This document shows, piece by piece, positions 53,030 to 64,000 of a stretch of 64,000 nt of DNA; the stretch's first letter is position 1; the number at the start of each line of letters is the position of its first letter. This DNA comes from Kappaphycus alvarezii (lineage: Eukaryota > Rhodophyta > Florideophyceae > Gigartinales > Solieriaceae): the NCBI GenBank assembly GCA_002205965.3, contig NADL03000451.1, forward strand, positions 372,001-436,000. Reading direction: 5' to 3'. The position numbers and the translations under genes were made by a program. The notes below the pieces were generated by a model. The model was not told the DNA's origin, made no database searches, and saw nothing but the letters and a program-made list of their open reading frames with translations.

Positions 53030-55436
53030 ATCATTTTTTTCACTAAGAAAGGCTTCAATTACTGGTATTTTTAGACATATTTGTTGATATTCGACCCTTA
53101 AAACTTTTCTACTTTTCTTTGCGTCATCTTTCTGATTTAAGTAGTATATTTTGGATTTCAGTAGCTCTAGCTCTGAATAGTAGTCGCTTCTAATAATAAA
53201 TACGCCTATTTTTTCATCAATATAGGGAAAGGGGATACAATAGTAGATAGAGAAGGGTTCAGTTATTGTAATGCATCAATAGGATTCAAATTCTTTTTTA
53301 ATAAATTATGTAGAGCAAAGATTTTTAATATTCTTGTTGGTAGCATTCTGAAGGGAGAACAAGTAACATCTGGACGACTTATTTAGACGAAACGTTTGGA
53401 CAATATTGCATGATAGGTAAGAAAGGATGTCCAAACGCCTCAACTCATACACAAAACAGTGCATGGAACTTTGGATACAGATCATTATGGGCGAGACTGT
53501 AGACATAGCCTTCAATAGAGATAAAAACTTGATTATGAGGACTTCTGCTGACTTTTAGACGTGAGTCCAAATTTCCGACGTCTGAGAGTCGGTAAAATGA
53601 CTTTGGTTTTCGAAGATTTAAGTTACCAGAGCTGTGAAGATGAAATGACTGATAAAAATATCGTGTATGTCAGGGCCCAAAAAATTTTCGGAGTAATAAA
53701 TAAAGATAAGGAACATTTGTCACGAAATATTACGCTTCTTTTACAGAAAATGGGATCTCTAAGCAATTTGGGAAAACTATTTTGCAAAAACTAGCATATT
53801 TTGGATATCATGGTTGATTTGGGGAATCTCAGGCCTCAATATATACATTTTAGTGGGCCTTCGTAATAAAAATTTCTGAAGCAAACGATAATGAGAACAA
53901 GCATTTCCTCATGACGTGTAAACAGTTCGCAAGTAGAGCAATAAATGGAGCCTGCACATTTTTGAGAGAAATATGTTTCTGAACATCGACTTTGAGTAAA
54001 AGAAAACAAAATGGGTGTTTCTTGAAGGAAGAAGCTAGTGGCATGTAGGAAAGGAGAGTTTAGGGAATAAGGTTAGCTTTTTGACATGGACCAGCCGGTG
54101 TGGATGCTCCAGTTGAAAGCATTTATGTATATAATTTCCATTGACGTTAAAAGGTATTGAAAAAATGAATCTGAGGTTCCAATAAAAGCAAACGAATCTG
54201 AAAACCGCAAAGAGAAGAAAAATATCTGTTCATTTTTTTCTTTTTTCATTCATTCACTTCATTTTCAACAAATGAGGGCTTGTCCCCGTAACATGATCCT
54301 CCCGCTTTGCTAACTTTTCTGCTTTGGAAATACATGTATACATATAGCTCATCCTTTTTAAAAGCGATAAATGTACGTTCAGGAGCAATCTTTCGTATGG
54401 ATGCTTTAAAATTTCTTAATAACTGCGCTAACCGTTTCCTTGCCAGTTAGTTTCCCAATACGGTATGGAGTCTTGCAAAAAATGGATCATTTTTTTGCAA
54501 AGATTCATCTAAAAAAGAACTCTCACTATTTAATTCTCTCATAATCTTTTTTAGATCAGCGATTTGGTTTGTAAAAAAAACCTAAAATCTCGCAACAGGC
54601 AATTGCAGAATAGAATCTGGTTTAATTAGGACATTTTTCTGCATAATTAAAAATTTAAAACATTTTACACTGAGTTGCTTGTGGTATGGATCTTTTACCT
54701 CAACTCAATTTAAGAAAGAAACCTTTGTCTTTCATATGTTCTGTGTGGTATTTCAATTGTGTTTACCATCTCGTAAACAGTGAAGATACTTTCCACTACA
54801 ATCGGTTTCATACAAAAGTTTTTCTCATTAATGTGAAGGGCTCTGCTCCATTTGGTGTAACTATAGAGTTGGAAAACGACATTAGTAATACGAACGATGG
54901 GCACTGATAAGATTGATCGGAGCCCTAAAATGTTTTTTGCTTCAAATTTTTACCTATGTCATCTGAGGAAAAGACTCAGCGAAATGAATTGTTACTCTAC
55001 AAAAGTGTCGGCTACTTCTCGTGGCTTGGATTCATTACTATTTTAACCAATTCATGGTACATATCACATGTTACTAATGACATAGTAACAATCAATTCCA
55101 TTTAAAGATGAATCTCCTGATTTATTTCTCTCCGATTCGGATACTTTCCGGGTTTTCTATAAATGATCGTCAAGATTTATGTACATCTTTGACTAAACGT
55201 ATTTTGAACCTATCACAGACAGTAGCTTTGATGTATTGGCCGCATATGGGCTGGCCTGTCACATCCAGTATTTAGCATGGAATGATATTATTTGGTTGCT
55301 TTCATTCTGGAAAATATCTATTTTGTAGAAGTATCTATAAAAAATAGAACGCTTTCGCTGATTTTATTTTTCATATTTTATATCTCCTGGCTCTTTTTCG
55401 CTCCGAAATTTCTTAGAGGCAATCGTTTGCAAATTT
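53030..55436. other. AT-rich non-coding part of the right duplicate, after Copia-A
   Basis: It aligns with about 14110-16535 on the left. No coding that is conserved between the copies. Confidence 0.5.
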
Positions 55437-55640
55437 TGTTATTTATGTTTGCTACCTCAACTGGATGGTGTTTCATCTACATAAAGTTGAATTAGTAGTA
55501 GCATCTTATTTGAATTTAGTCACTTAATGTATACATGTGAAATTGCTGCATGTAACTTTAACCTCATGTTGAGTGGAGCATCTCTAGCAATTTGGGATCT
55601 ATGCGTGTTCTGATATTTTATCGTGTTTCAAATCGGGCCT
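55437..55640 (+). repeat. Copia-B 5' LTR (end uncertain)
   Basis: It starts TGTTATTTATGTTTGCT. A block around GTTGAGTGGAGCATC (about 55570) matches 61034-61055. The 3' edge could be 40-100 bp further. Confidence 0.5.
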
Positions 55641-57033
55641 ATGAATTAGGCGCGGCCATTTTAATTTAAAAAAAAGATTAAACTATTTCTACCAGACACT
55701 TACTGACAAAAAAATGGCGCGCATTCTCATAGTAAACTCGTCGCCTACGTCCTCCCGTTCAGGAATCCAGAGTTATCGCTACAATAGCTTCTGAGAACCA
55801 TAGTCTTCAATTCTCCTTGTATTTTTAATGCTTGCTGCTACTAGCTACTACTGTTTGCTAGGAATTAGAAAATTTTAAGAACAAATTATATAGGTTCCTG
55901 GCGATAATTTCGAGCGCTCGTCAAGAGAAGCGACTTTTTAATTCTGGAATGTTTTTATTAGTTGTCACGACAGTACCGGGAGGAATATCTGTGGAGTCAA
56001 GTTAAATTTATGCTTCAAACATGCTCAAGGTTACAAGTAACAGAGCTATTATCATTTAATAGTTTGTTATGAAACAAAGCTTAGTGATTTTTCGTAGAAA
56101 GAAAATCCATTTCAGATTTAGAGGCGCGTCCGAGATAGGTACCCTGTGTCCAACTTTTCAACACAAGCTGATGTTCAGATTAAGCTGCAAAAATTGCATT
56201 GGAGTGAATAGATATTATCGTACTAAATTGATCAGTTTGAAAAAACCTTTAATCGAATGTAGGGACGGAAAGGAAAAATTTTTTGAGGGGATTCAAGTGG
56301 CTACTTTTGTTGAACTACTTGCTAGTTACACAATAATGTGTGCTTCACAGACTGAAGTGGAATTATGAACGCCTTTGACATTCAGATGTGTGATGGCGAT
56401 GGTGGAAATCATCTGCATTGAGAATCAGATAAAGGGTGAGAATATCCAAAGAGAATTAATCGTTTTTGCGTTCTATCTGATTGATTGTTTACACGTACCA
56501 TTTTTTTTATGATACGGTCTATGGATGTAAAGTTGCCCTCCACCGGTAGGCTTTTTCGAAACAGAAATGGAGACGTGGGCATATCACTTGACCTATACTA
56601 TGCTTCAGATACACACGTAAAGACCGCACTCTCATAGTGTGTACTACTACGCATCGACTTCAAGCAAAATTTATCTTTGCTTGCTAGAGCTCTGGCTAGA
56701 GCAGGATATAAGACTAGAGTAATCTTTACTGAAGTAAGTATCGAAAAGAGCAGCCTTTGACGTTTTATTATTTTACTGTCCTAAATTGTAGAAAAAGTAA
56801 AATGTCTTACTATGCCGTCTTGACGGCCATGAAGACAACTGGGACCTTTTTTAAAGCAAATAAACATATCATATCGCATACTTTAGTGATTTAATGGGAA
56901 GCAATGGCAGAGACATACGTACATGTGCTGGCAATATACCAGAGCAGGGCAATTCTTTGTAGGTGTTATCCACCAGGTGGAGCAAAAAGCAGTCTCAGTT
57001 TGTTTCACGAAGTGAAAGAAGTCTTTCGGATAG
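55641..57033. other. Presumed gag region of Copia-B, unreadable
   Basis: By position this should be gag. The frames 56069-56368 and 56904-57101 have no motif I can assign. Confidence 0.3.
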
Positions 57034-57480
57034 TTTTCTCGCTTATTGAATACTTCAAATCAATATTTTCCCACATAAAGAATCGAAACTTGGAGAAATG
57101 AGATTATTATGATTTCGATAACGATATGAATATTCAGAGATCTTAAACAAAAAAATGCTCAACAGTAGTTTTAATTTTTTTTCACTATCTCGCCTATTGC
57201 GTACTTCAAATCAATGTTTTCTAGCGCAATGAATCGAAACTTGGAGAAATGAGATTATTATAATTTCAATAATGATATGAATATTCAGAGATCTTAAAAA
57301 AAAATGTTCAATAGTAGTCTTAATTTTTTCACTTTCTTGCCCATTGAGTACTTCAAGTCAATATTTTCCAACACAAAGAATCGAAACTTGGAGAAATGAT
57401 ATTATTATGATTTCAATAATGATATGAATATTCAGAGATCTTAGGCAAAAAAATGTTTAATAGTAGTCTTAATTTTTTCA
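57034..57480 (+). repeat. Tandem repeat, about 3 units of 147-151 bp
   Basis: The word TCGAAACTTGGAGAAATGA recurs at 57083, 57234 and 57381 (spacings 151 and 147). The whole unit, including TATGAATATTCAGAGATCTTA and a T-rich run, is repeated. The array begins with a partial unit at about 57034 and ends in a partial unit at about 57480. Confidence 0.9.
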
Positions 57481-57599
57481 CCCCTTTGGAGTTTCTACTG
57501 CCTCTGCTCATACCGGAAATGTGTATCCACATTCGATATCTATGTAATTTACCAGAGTCTATCTACAGAAGTGTTGTCCTGCGATATGAGAGGTCAGTG

Positions 57600-58070
57600 T
57601 TTGAAAGTCTCGTGTATAAAGATATTTTTCTCGTTGTGATATTTCATTGTATCAAGAAACCAATTCCTTTCACTAAAGTTCTCAAGAATGCACTTTTCCC
57701 AATTGGAGTTAAATCTTGTTTCAATTTCTGCTCGGTGCACAGATAGCTTCACAGTTCGTTTTGGCAGGCTTGTATTTTATGTTAAAATGGACAGTCTGTC
57801 TTAATTATGTTATATTGCTATTCATATAGCAAACATATTTGCAACTGTCTGCGAATTAAATTCAGCTTCAAGCAGTGTGGTAAGGACTGCATTCATATTT
57901 ATGAAGCTCTCTGGCACGCTCATCTTGGCTTCGCAGATCTATTCTGTCAAAATTATGCGATCTTCCGATGCTATCCAGAACCCAGTTGTGGACTCACACA
58001 AGATGTAAAAACGTATACAAAAGTTGTGCGAGTGAAAGGCAGGATAAATCTAGCCAGTAATTGAACCCTG
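57600..58070 (+). pseudogene. Copia-B protease end and gag-pre-integrase
   Basis: The frame 57453-57746 ends with Val-Leu-Lys-Asn-Ala-Leu-Phe-Pro-Ile-Gly, the pattern found after the copia protease. The frame 57807-58064 has Leu-Trp-His-Ala-His-Leu-Gly-Phe, the gag-pre-integrase hallmark (Leu-Trp-His-x-x-Leu-Gly-His) with the last His changed. The frames are different, so at least one shift lies between them. The protease active site itself is not recognisable. Confidence 0.5.
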
Positions 58071-59000
58071 CTATTTCTTGCATCAGTATTAGAGGTCATA
58101 AAAAGTGAAATTAGCGACCTAATGTCATTTAAATCAATGTAAGTTATTAATTAATATTCCTCAATCATAGATCTGTTCTCAGAATATCTGAAAATATATA
58201 CAATTTGCTTGGGGAGCAGTTTAAGTTACAATTTGTAATATATTCTCCTTGCGTTAAACAAGTACTGAAATGAGAACTATAGCCATTTACTCAAGAAAAT
58301 GGTGAAGAGTATATTGCTTCAAAGCAAATATTTAATGAGAATTGTATAGAAATTAACAGCATAAGAACAAATTAGCATAAGAAAAAATTAAAAGCAAGAA
58401 AATGGAATCTTAGTAAGCCAATGACGGAAGTTGTTTTTAGTATATCGTGCGATGATCTGGCGTTCATGTCTCATCCTGTCAGCTTTGGCAAAGGCCTTGG
58501 CACAACCTAAATATGTAAAACTGATTCTGCAGTCCTAGCAGCTGTAAATGAACGTCTAACGGGTTACTTTCAGTGCAACAGTACCTCATTTATTATGTAT
58601 TTGTATTAGTATGACACGCATGGGAATTATTAGAAAGAAAAAGAAGCAATTTAAACTCGAAAAGCTGTTAAAAGGCACTTAATGGATTATACAGTACAAT
58701 ATAGGAGAATTCTGGGTGCGTTCTCGGATTTTCCCTACCAATTTGATAGATTTGGAACTAATTAGCACTCAGTATCCACTCTCGAGTAGCTAGGATGTTA
58801 TTCTGCCTATCTTTTTGATAAAAATTCTGGTATAGAATTGAATTCGCCTCCACATGAAGTTTTAGAGTAGTTTTCGAAACCGTCCTGGCTGACTTCACGT
58901 GGAATTAAGATGATGCAAAAGACTTATCTGGTCGTGCTCCGAAGAAAAATAATGATAATAACGGTATGAGAAAGGCAAACCCATTACATGAATGCCATTT
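58071..59000 (+). other. Presumed integrase region of Copia-B, unreadable
   Basis: AT-rich, many stops. I could not find the catalytic Asp/Glu motifs. Confidence 0.3.
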
Positions 59001-59960
59001 ACTACCTCAACTCACAGAGTTGAGGTGGATGCCGAACTTTCAGAAGAATCAAAACAGAAGACAGAGAAGGATGCAATAAATAAGACTTCAGCGGCAACTG
59101 TAGAAGAAAACGACTGAGAAGCGAGACCAAGGTATCGTTACAGAGATAGATTTCAATATACTCATACACACCATTATTGTAAGTCGCAGTCTAGAGCTAC
59201 GCAATGAATTAAAGATGTGATTGAGTCAAGTATGCAACCCAACTCTCAGGATTGGCAAAAAGAGATTCAGACGAAACTTGAATGTTTTCAACCTTACAAT
59301 TCCGAAAATATTCTCGCAAGCTAGAGAGCGCACGTATCTTTCGGAAGCGGATTTTCGTCAAAACGACTAACGATAAATATGGGAAATTTTTGACACAAAT
59401 ATTTCAGATTTATAGTACTTTTTTTGAAGGAAAAGTCGGCAGCAGTTTGCTTCAAGTGTCAACGTCGAAGCGGTTCACACCATGATTAAAATTGTTATGC
59501 AATATGGACTGGTAGTCAATCGATTCGATATAGAGGATTCTTTCTTATATTATTAAATAGATGATAACGTAAACGTCTCATCTCACTTTTTAGGTATCTT
59601 TTGCGATAAAGTTGATTATCTTAAACTAAAATGGATTCTTTTTTTCTTGAACCAAGCGCCGCTTTGCTGCAACGAGATGTAGGGTGAGATATTGAGAAAA
59701 ATTGAATTTTATTTCAGTAATTTCGGAACAGTGTGTATTCATTCGCATTGAAATTGTTTATACTGTCTATGTGGACAATATGATTATTACTGGTCCGAAA
59801 TCGCTGAAGTAATCTCTCTGAGAGGGAAATAGGAAAGTGAGTATATGTGAATTACTTCGGGGTGAGACCTCTGTTTCTGGGAAATTAATTTGTTACCTTA
59901 AGTTCAACTGCATTTATTTCACAGCATGAATATGTTACTCATTTGTTGAAATAATTCGGA
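59001..59960 (+). pseudogene. Copia-B reverse transcriptase (motif C mutated)
   Basis: Fragments: the pre-RT segment near 59240-59290; a motif-A-like Phe-Asp-Ile-Glu-Asp-Ser-Phe-Leu at about 59526-59549; and motif C Tyr-Val-Asp-Asn-Met-Ile-Ile-Thr-Gly at about 59769-59795, where the second catalytic Asp is Asn. Stops and shifts separate them. Confidence 0.6.
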
Positions 59961-60519
59961 AGAAGCGATTGAAAACCTCATGCCACAACCCTATGTAATC
60001 AAAATGCTCAGGATGATAGAAAGGGAGATAGACCCACTAACCACAGAATAAATCAAGAATTTGTATAGTTATTGCCCTAATTACCCACTAGGACACTGCT
60101 GCAAATTTCTTTGGTGGTATTAATTTTCAGCGGACGCAGTTTTAATCCCAGTTAATCTGAGTTGAATCCTGTCAACCATGTTCCGCGCTAGATTGTTGCT
60201 AAAGAAATCTTTCTTTATCAATTCAATCCGGGAATTCTGAACTTGTTTTATTTGAAGTCAGTCATAAGACAAGGAAAACAAGCAGCAGTGTAGCGATACA
60301 TATAGGTGGATTTTAAGTCAGACATTACACAAGAAAGCAGCGCTTTGCTGCAGAATCTTAATTTGTTGCCACAAGAGATGTAACCAAACTACTGAACTTG
60401 TTCTGGTACATGTTGGTGGAACTTGAGTGTTTTCAGTCTGATCCAGCTTTATTACTAAAAAAAACCAACAAGACTCCAAGGTATAGGGGAAAGACCAATT
60501 TTTTGTCTCAAAACACTCA

Positions 60520-60705
60520 GCAATGAGAGAAAAGTTTTTCAACATGCATGTTGACGCAAACCAGACTGTAATTGAGTACATAGATACCGAAATATATTCG
60601 GTTGATGCTTTATCCAAGACTCTATTTGGTGTTCCACATATGAGACATATTGATGCAGCTAGACTAGCATTACCGGGGATACAGAGCAAGGAGGGGTGGT
60701 GATGT
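60520..60705 (+). pseudogene. Copia-B RNase H C-terminus
   Basis: An uninterrupted stretch reads Val-Ile-Glu-Tyr-Ile-Asp-Thr-Glu then Val-Asp-Ala-Leu-Ser-Lys-Thr-Leu (about 60566-60630), the usual end of copia RNase H (valine/proline-rich, then Ala-Asp-x-Leu-Thr-Lys). It lies 200 bp before the 3' LTR, as expected. Confidence 0.6.
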
Positions 60706-60910
60706 GGTACTTGTATGTGCGCAGACACTCCATATCTATTGTTTTACATGTGATGAAATCAATTGCGATATGTTCTAATTTAAAGAATTACCTATTGTGT
60801 AGAAAAATCTTTCAACAGATTGAACGCATCCATTAGTTAAAATTTTTATATTTGCATATCGCTTGTATCGTGTTTGTCTCCAAATATTCTTGAAGAAAAT
60901 CAGTTGTACA

Positions 60911-61115
60911 TGTTATTTTTTATGGCTACTGCGCCAGCCGCATAATATTTCATCCATATCAAGTTGGCACGGTAGCAAATTTTATGCTTTTAGTCAGTTA
61001 GCTTACACATCTGCTTTTGATGAATATGACTTACATCTCAAGTTGAGTGGAACATCCATGACTAGTTAGCTTCTATTTCTGTTCTGATTAGTCATCGCGT
61101 TTTTACATCCATCTT
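60911..61115 (+). repeat. Copia-B 3' LTR (end uncertain)
   Basis: It starts TGTTATTTTTTATGGCT and matches 55437-55640 in order, with many changes. Confidence 0.5.
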
Positions 61116-64000
61116 GAGTGAATAAAATGCGGTCTTTGTGATGAAAAAAGAAAAAAATAGCGAGTAGACATTTAATAGGGAAAAAAACTTGTGTTAAATT
61201 CATACCCGGAGAATAAGATATTCTAGTATGGGTGTCACCACCGTAGTATCCTAGTGAAAATTCCAGTCGTTTGTTATTTTCTAAAGGATTAAGAAATACT
61301 TATCCCTTATAGTTCCCTTAACTGGCTTGAAAATATGGTGGAGTACAACCCGAGTAAGTCTTTGGTTGATGCCTTGCCGCAAATAGTTTTGCGATACCTA
61401 ATGAATTTAAATTACTCTCTGTACCAACTTGGCACAGAAACTTGTATCTAAATATTCATATGTGTTCAAATGTGAGTATTTAGCCCCCCTACAATTACTT
61501 TAAAGAATTTTTATGATTCTAATAAAAGAATAAATATATTTTCAGCACAAATATACTAAAACTGTCATTTATCCAGTATTAAATTGGCAATTTTGACTCT
61601 TATCAAACAACTTTTCCAGTTTAAGTGATTGCATTAATTAAACTAATGCATTGAGTTTAAATATGCACAAAGACGTTTAATAACTGTCCATACCAAAAAT
61701 CAAAACATGAATTTATTGAAATCTACAGAAATATATATTATTAACACTATATTTAAACAAAAAAAATTTAGCTATTCTGGTTATTGAAGGCTGATTCAAG
61801 TTATATGTCAATTTTGGCGCGATGTGTGGTACCTATTATAGAAAGCATTGCAAAATAAGTACAAAAAATAAAATAAGTTATTATTATAACCTCCAATCAG
61901 CAATTAATCCAAGGACAGCATGGCAAACGTTTGAATAGCACTTCACATAAAGTTTTAAAGATATTATCGTACAAGAGACTCCTATCCAGCATGTTACTGG
62001 TGTTTGGAAAAACTGAGATTCCGTACTGTCAGCCAATTTAATCACGAGTACAGAAATAGAACTCGTAAAAGGCACCGATTACACTCTCTGTACATCTAGT
62101 AGAGAGATTCATGAACATGACGCAGAGACCTAGCTCTCACCACACGAGGAGCCTGGGAATTACAGAAGATGAGCATGAAACCCTACCACAGTAGCCTATT
62201 TGTGAAAATCATGCGATATATTTTATGCAGTAATTGATCAAAAACCAGGCATAAATTGTATTGGAAGAGTAGCTTTGCGGCGTTGTACATAACGTTATGG
62301 GCTTTATCAACCCAAAAAAGCCTGTAAGACACTTTTCATATGTCTATATCCAAACTACAGTACCTCAAATATTTTAAACCCCTTTTTGCTACTCTAAATA
62401 TCCTATTTATTGTTGAGATTTCTCAAAGGAGATATATAAAAAATCCTAGCCATGGGAAAGCGTAGGGTGATTTGATATTTGAAAGATATGGTTGTGGCCC
62501 GGAATATCCTGAGGGTGATCAGTAGTATCTATTGATTTTCACTAGAAAGCCAGCTCAAGGCTGCCCAGCAGATATGCTGAGTTTGACCATATGAGTGCGA
62601 CAGCGTGGCTAGGCAAGGATCTATGGATACAATTATACTCTGCAAAAAAACCAGTAAATATATTCTAGTTGATTTTTTGAACGGAAAACAGACTTTTTCT
62701 TAGAAAGAGGTCCCTTTGGGAGGATTAAGAACAAGAACTACAGATATTTTCATCTTTTAAACCATACGTTTCACTCAAAGATACTCTTCTGGGTTGGATT
62801 CAATATTTTTCTATGCCAATTTCCTTTGCTTCCTGCCAAATTAGCCGTATCACCTTTGAGAAGACGAAATATGTTGTATAATGCTTCCTTCAAGCAGGGA
62901 ACCTTTCTGGAATTCCTCAAACATGGGGCAGCTAGCTCGCGTCAATAACGTTTCAGTTGACATCTGCAAATAAGAAAAGAGCACAGTGCACTCACATGCG
63001 GAAGTAGGAATTACCCTTCCAACGCAAAGAAAATTTTTGTATTTTCTTGGCATCTTTGAAAAAGACACGACTTAACATTCATTAGAAAGTTAGGTACATC
63101 TTTTGAAAGCTTTTATTTAAAGTACGACGGTCCCCGGACTCAGAACTTATCATTTCATTCCGAAATTGAGTAAAGTGATTCAAGCTTGTACCTACAGAAA
63201 ACAACAAATTAAACTTCAATGTGCGGATATGTTCATGAATGTTTTAGCTCACTCGGAGAATTAAAGATAAAACATTTATTTTGATTGTTAAAATAAATTT
63301 ACTGAGGTAAAAAGCTGTTTGTAAGGAGCACTTGCGGATAGTTCAGTGGTTTGAGCTTACTAGTGGAGTTGCACGGCATAAAAAGAGAGTACTTTGTCAA
63401 GGGGCTACCAGTTCTTTCAGACTGAAAAGGTCAAAATTAGCAGGTAATGCACAGAAAGCCTGACCATGGACCACGAATTTCAAACCAACAGCTAGTTTGC
63501 TAAAACGTAAATGTAAAGGGGGCATTAGTACCCTTCCCTGAAAGTTATCACATAACCTATCGAATGTTGTTGGAGTGCAATGATAGAGATCTTATAAGAG
63601 TCGTTATCGTTGATTATCACATGACATAATCCTCCTTTTTTCCGTCCATCGCTTTTTTATATGCAATGAATCAAGAAACAAGGCATTCTTTTCAGTATTT
63701 ACAATTTCCGTAAGAAAATATGCGTGGTACTGGTCGGTATCAATGCAATCAATGATAATCAATTTGCTTTATCACTCATCTGAAACATAGTTGTGGGTAA
63801 ATTAAATGAGCTTGATACAAATTCCCCCTTTCGGCTCAATGAGATAGGGGGCTAGTTGTCCCAGAATTCTGTTTTTTTAGAATTTGATTCAAAGTTCACC
63901 TAGGTGTTTTAAAGTACTAGCACCGGCTTTGACGCATTCAAAATTTGCAAGGCCTCCAGTCTACGCAGTTGAAAGAACTGTAAGGCTCTGCTTGGAAACG
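61116..64000. other. AT-rich unassigned right end
   Basis: A short phrase near 61330-61385 (Glu-Tyr-Asn-Pro then Val-Asp-Ala-Leu-Pro) recalls an RNase H tail, but is isolated. A tRNA-like A-box word near 63330 has no B-box partner. No gene is supported. Confidence 0.4.
62463..62512 (-). mobile_element. LINE 3' tail, type II (about 50 bp, minus strand)
   Basis: The minus strand repeats the type II tail core (GGATATTCCGGGCCACAACC). It is the shortest copy in the window. No clear target duplication. Confidence 0.55.

Larger units (their letters stand above)
27540..55436. repeat. Right copy of the segmental duplication
   Basis: It is homologous and colinear with 1219-16535 but longer, because it has received at least four insertions: 27661-33932, 34067-35507, 37323-38040 and 48360-53029. 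It also differs at the fusion of Gypsy-B to Gypsy-C (40421/40422), where the left copy has about 2 kb more. The left edge lies near 27540-27570; further left no match with 523-1218 is seen. Confidence 0.75.
55437..61115 (+). mobile_element. Ty1/copia retrotransposon, Copia-B (strongly decayed)
   Basis: Two diverged LTR-like segments (55437-about 55640 and 60911-about 61115, both starting TGTTAT) enclose fragments of copia protease end, gag-pre-integrase, RT and RNase H in copia order. Duplicate similarity ends exactly at the 5' LTR start. A 150-bp tandem repeat lies inside. Frames are short; no domain is intact. Confidence 0.55.

Noticed and set aside
60318-60728. Minus-strand 136-codon frame
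   Set aside because: It lies opposite the copia RNase H tail and has no motif.
63325-63400. tRNA-like start (GCGGATAGTTCAGTGG)
   Set aside because: The A-box word is good, but there is no B-box and no matching acceptor stem downstream.
1-64000. CRISPR arrays, operons, bacterial promoters, rRNA
   Set aside because: No regularly spaced short repeats with unique spacers, no prokaryotic gene layout and no rRNA-like blocks. All content points to a eukaryote.

Overview
This is eukaryotic, transposon-dominated DNA. I found no convincing host gene, rRNA, tRNA, operon or CRISPR. What can be recognised is a layered graveyard of Ty3/gypsy elements, Ty1/copia elements and a non-LTR retrotransposon whose C-terminus looks like an R2-type restriction-like endonuclease (RLE). 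Most copies carry frameshifts, stops or lost catalytic residues. The sequence alone does not fix the lineage. A repeat-rich alga, oomycete, fungus or invertebrate would all fit, and I would not go further. The LINE coding stretches look clearly more GC-rich than the AT-rich remainder.

Layout. 1-522 is unassigned. A solo LTR (family A2, minus) lies at 523-1218. A Ty3/gypsy copy, 'Gypsy-B left' (1713-6212), has both LTRs and gag, protease and integrase, but RT and RNase H are deleted. 'Gypsy-C left' (7112-about 12170) is a very decayed Ty3/gypsy copy, followed by AT-rich non-coding DNA to about 16535. Then come a minus-strand copia remnant (about 16540-17930) and a minus-strand LINE remnant (about 18290-18995). 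A mosaic of tiny LINE 3' tails and unassigned GC-rich DNA follows (20.4-22.5 kb). A second A2 solo LTR (22575-23287) abuts a LINE copy (23288-about 24918) that contains a smaller inverted LINE insertion. 24.9-27.5 kb is largely unassigned.

27661-33932 is a nested insertion complex: the long LTR and gag of 'Gypsy-A', a LINE deletion derivative that lacks its reverse transcriptase, and a long LINE copy with RT and RLE domains. A solo Gypsy-A LTR (34067-35507) follows. 'Gypsy-B right' (35789-40421) is interrupted by a solo LTR of another family (37323-38040). 'Gypsy-C right' runs 40422-about 45960, then AT-rich DNA that hosts an almost full-length copia element, 'Copia-A' (48360-53029). A second copia element, 'Copia-B' (55437-about 61115), contains a 150-bp tandem repeat. 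The last 2.9 kb is AT-rich and unassigned.

The main structural point is that 1219-16535 and about 27540-55436 are two diverged direct copies of one ancestral segment, roughly 75-85% alike by eye. They carry the same Gypsy-B and Gypsy-C elements in the same order. Because the left copy keeps the uninterrupted sites, several insertions in the right copy can be placed exactly. One stretch of about 1.75 kb (10232-11959 versus 43992-45757) is far more alike than its surroundings. It differs mainly by single-base losses in the left copy, which points to gene conversion or an assembly/consensus artefact.

The most biologically interesting items are the RT-deleted LINE that still keeps a 341-codon open frame ending in the endonuclease domain, an acidic ORF carried inside the 1.4-1.5 kb LTR of Gypsy-A, the very short (78 and 141 bp) LINE 3'-tail insertions with 10-bp target duplications, and an antisense coding-like block between integrase and 3' LTR in Gypsy-B left.
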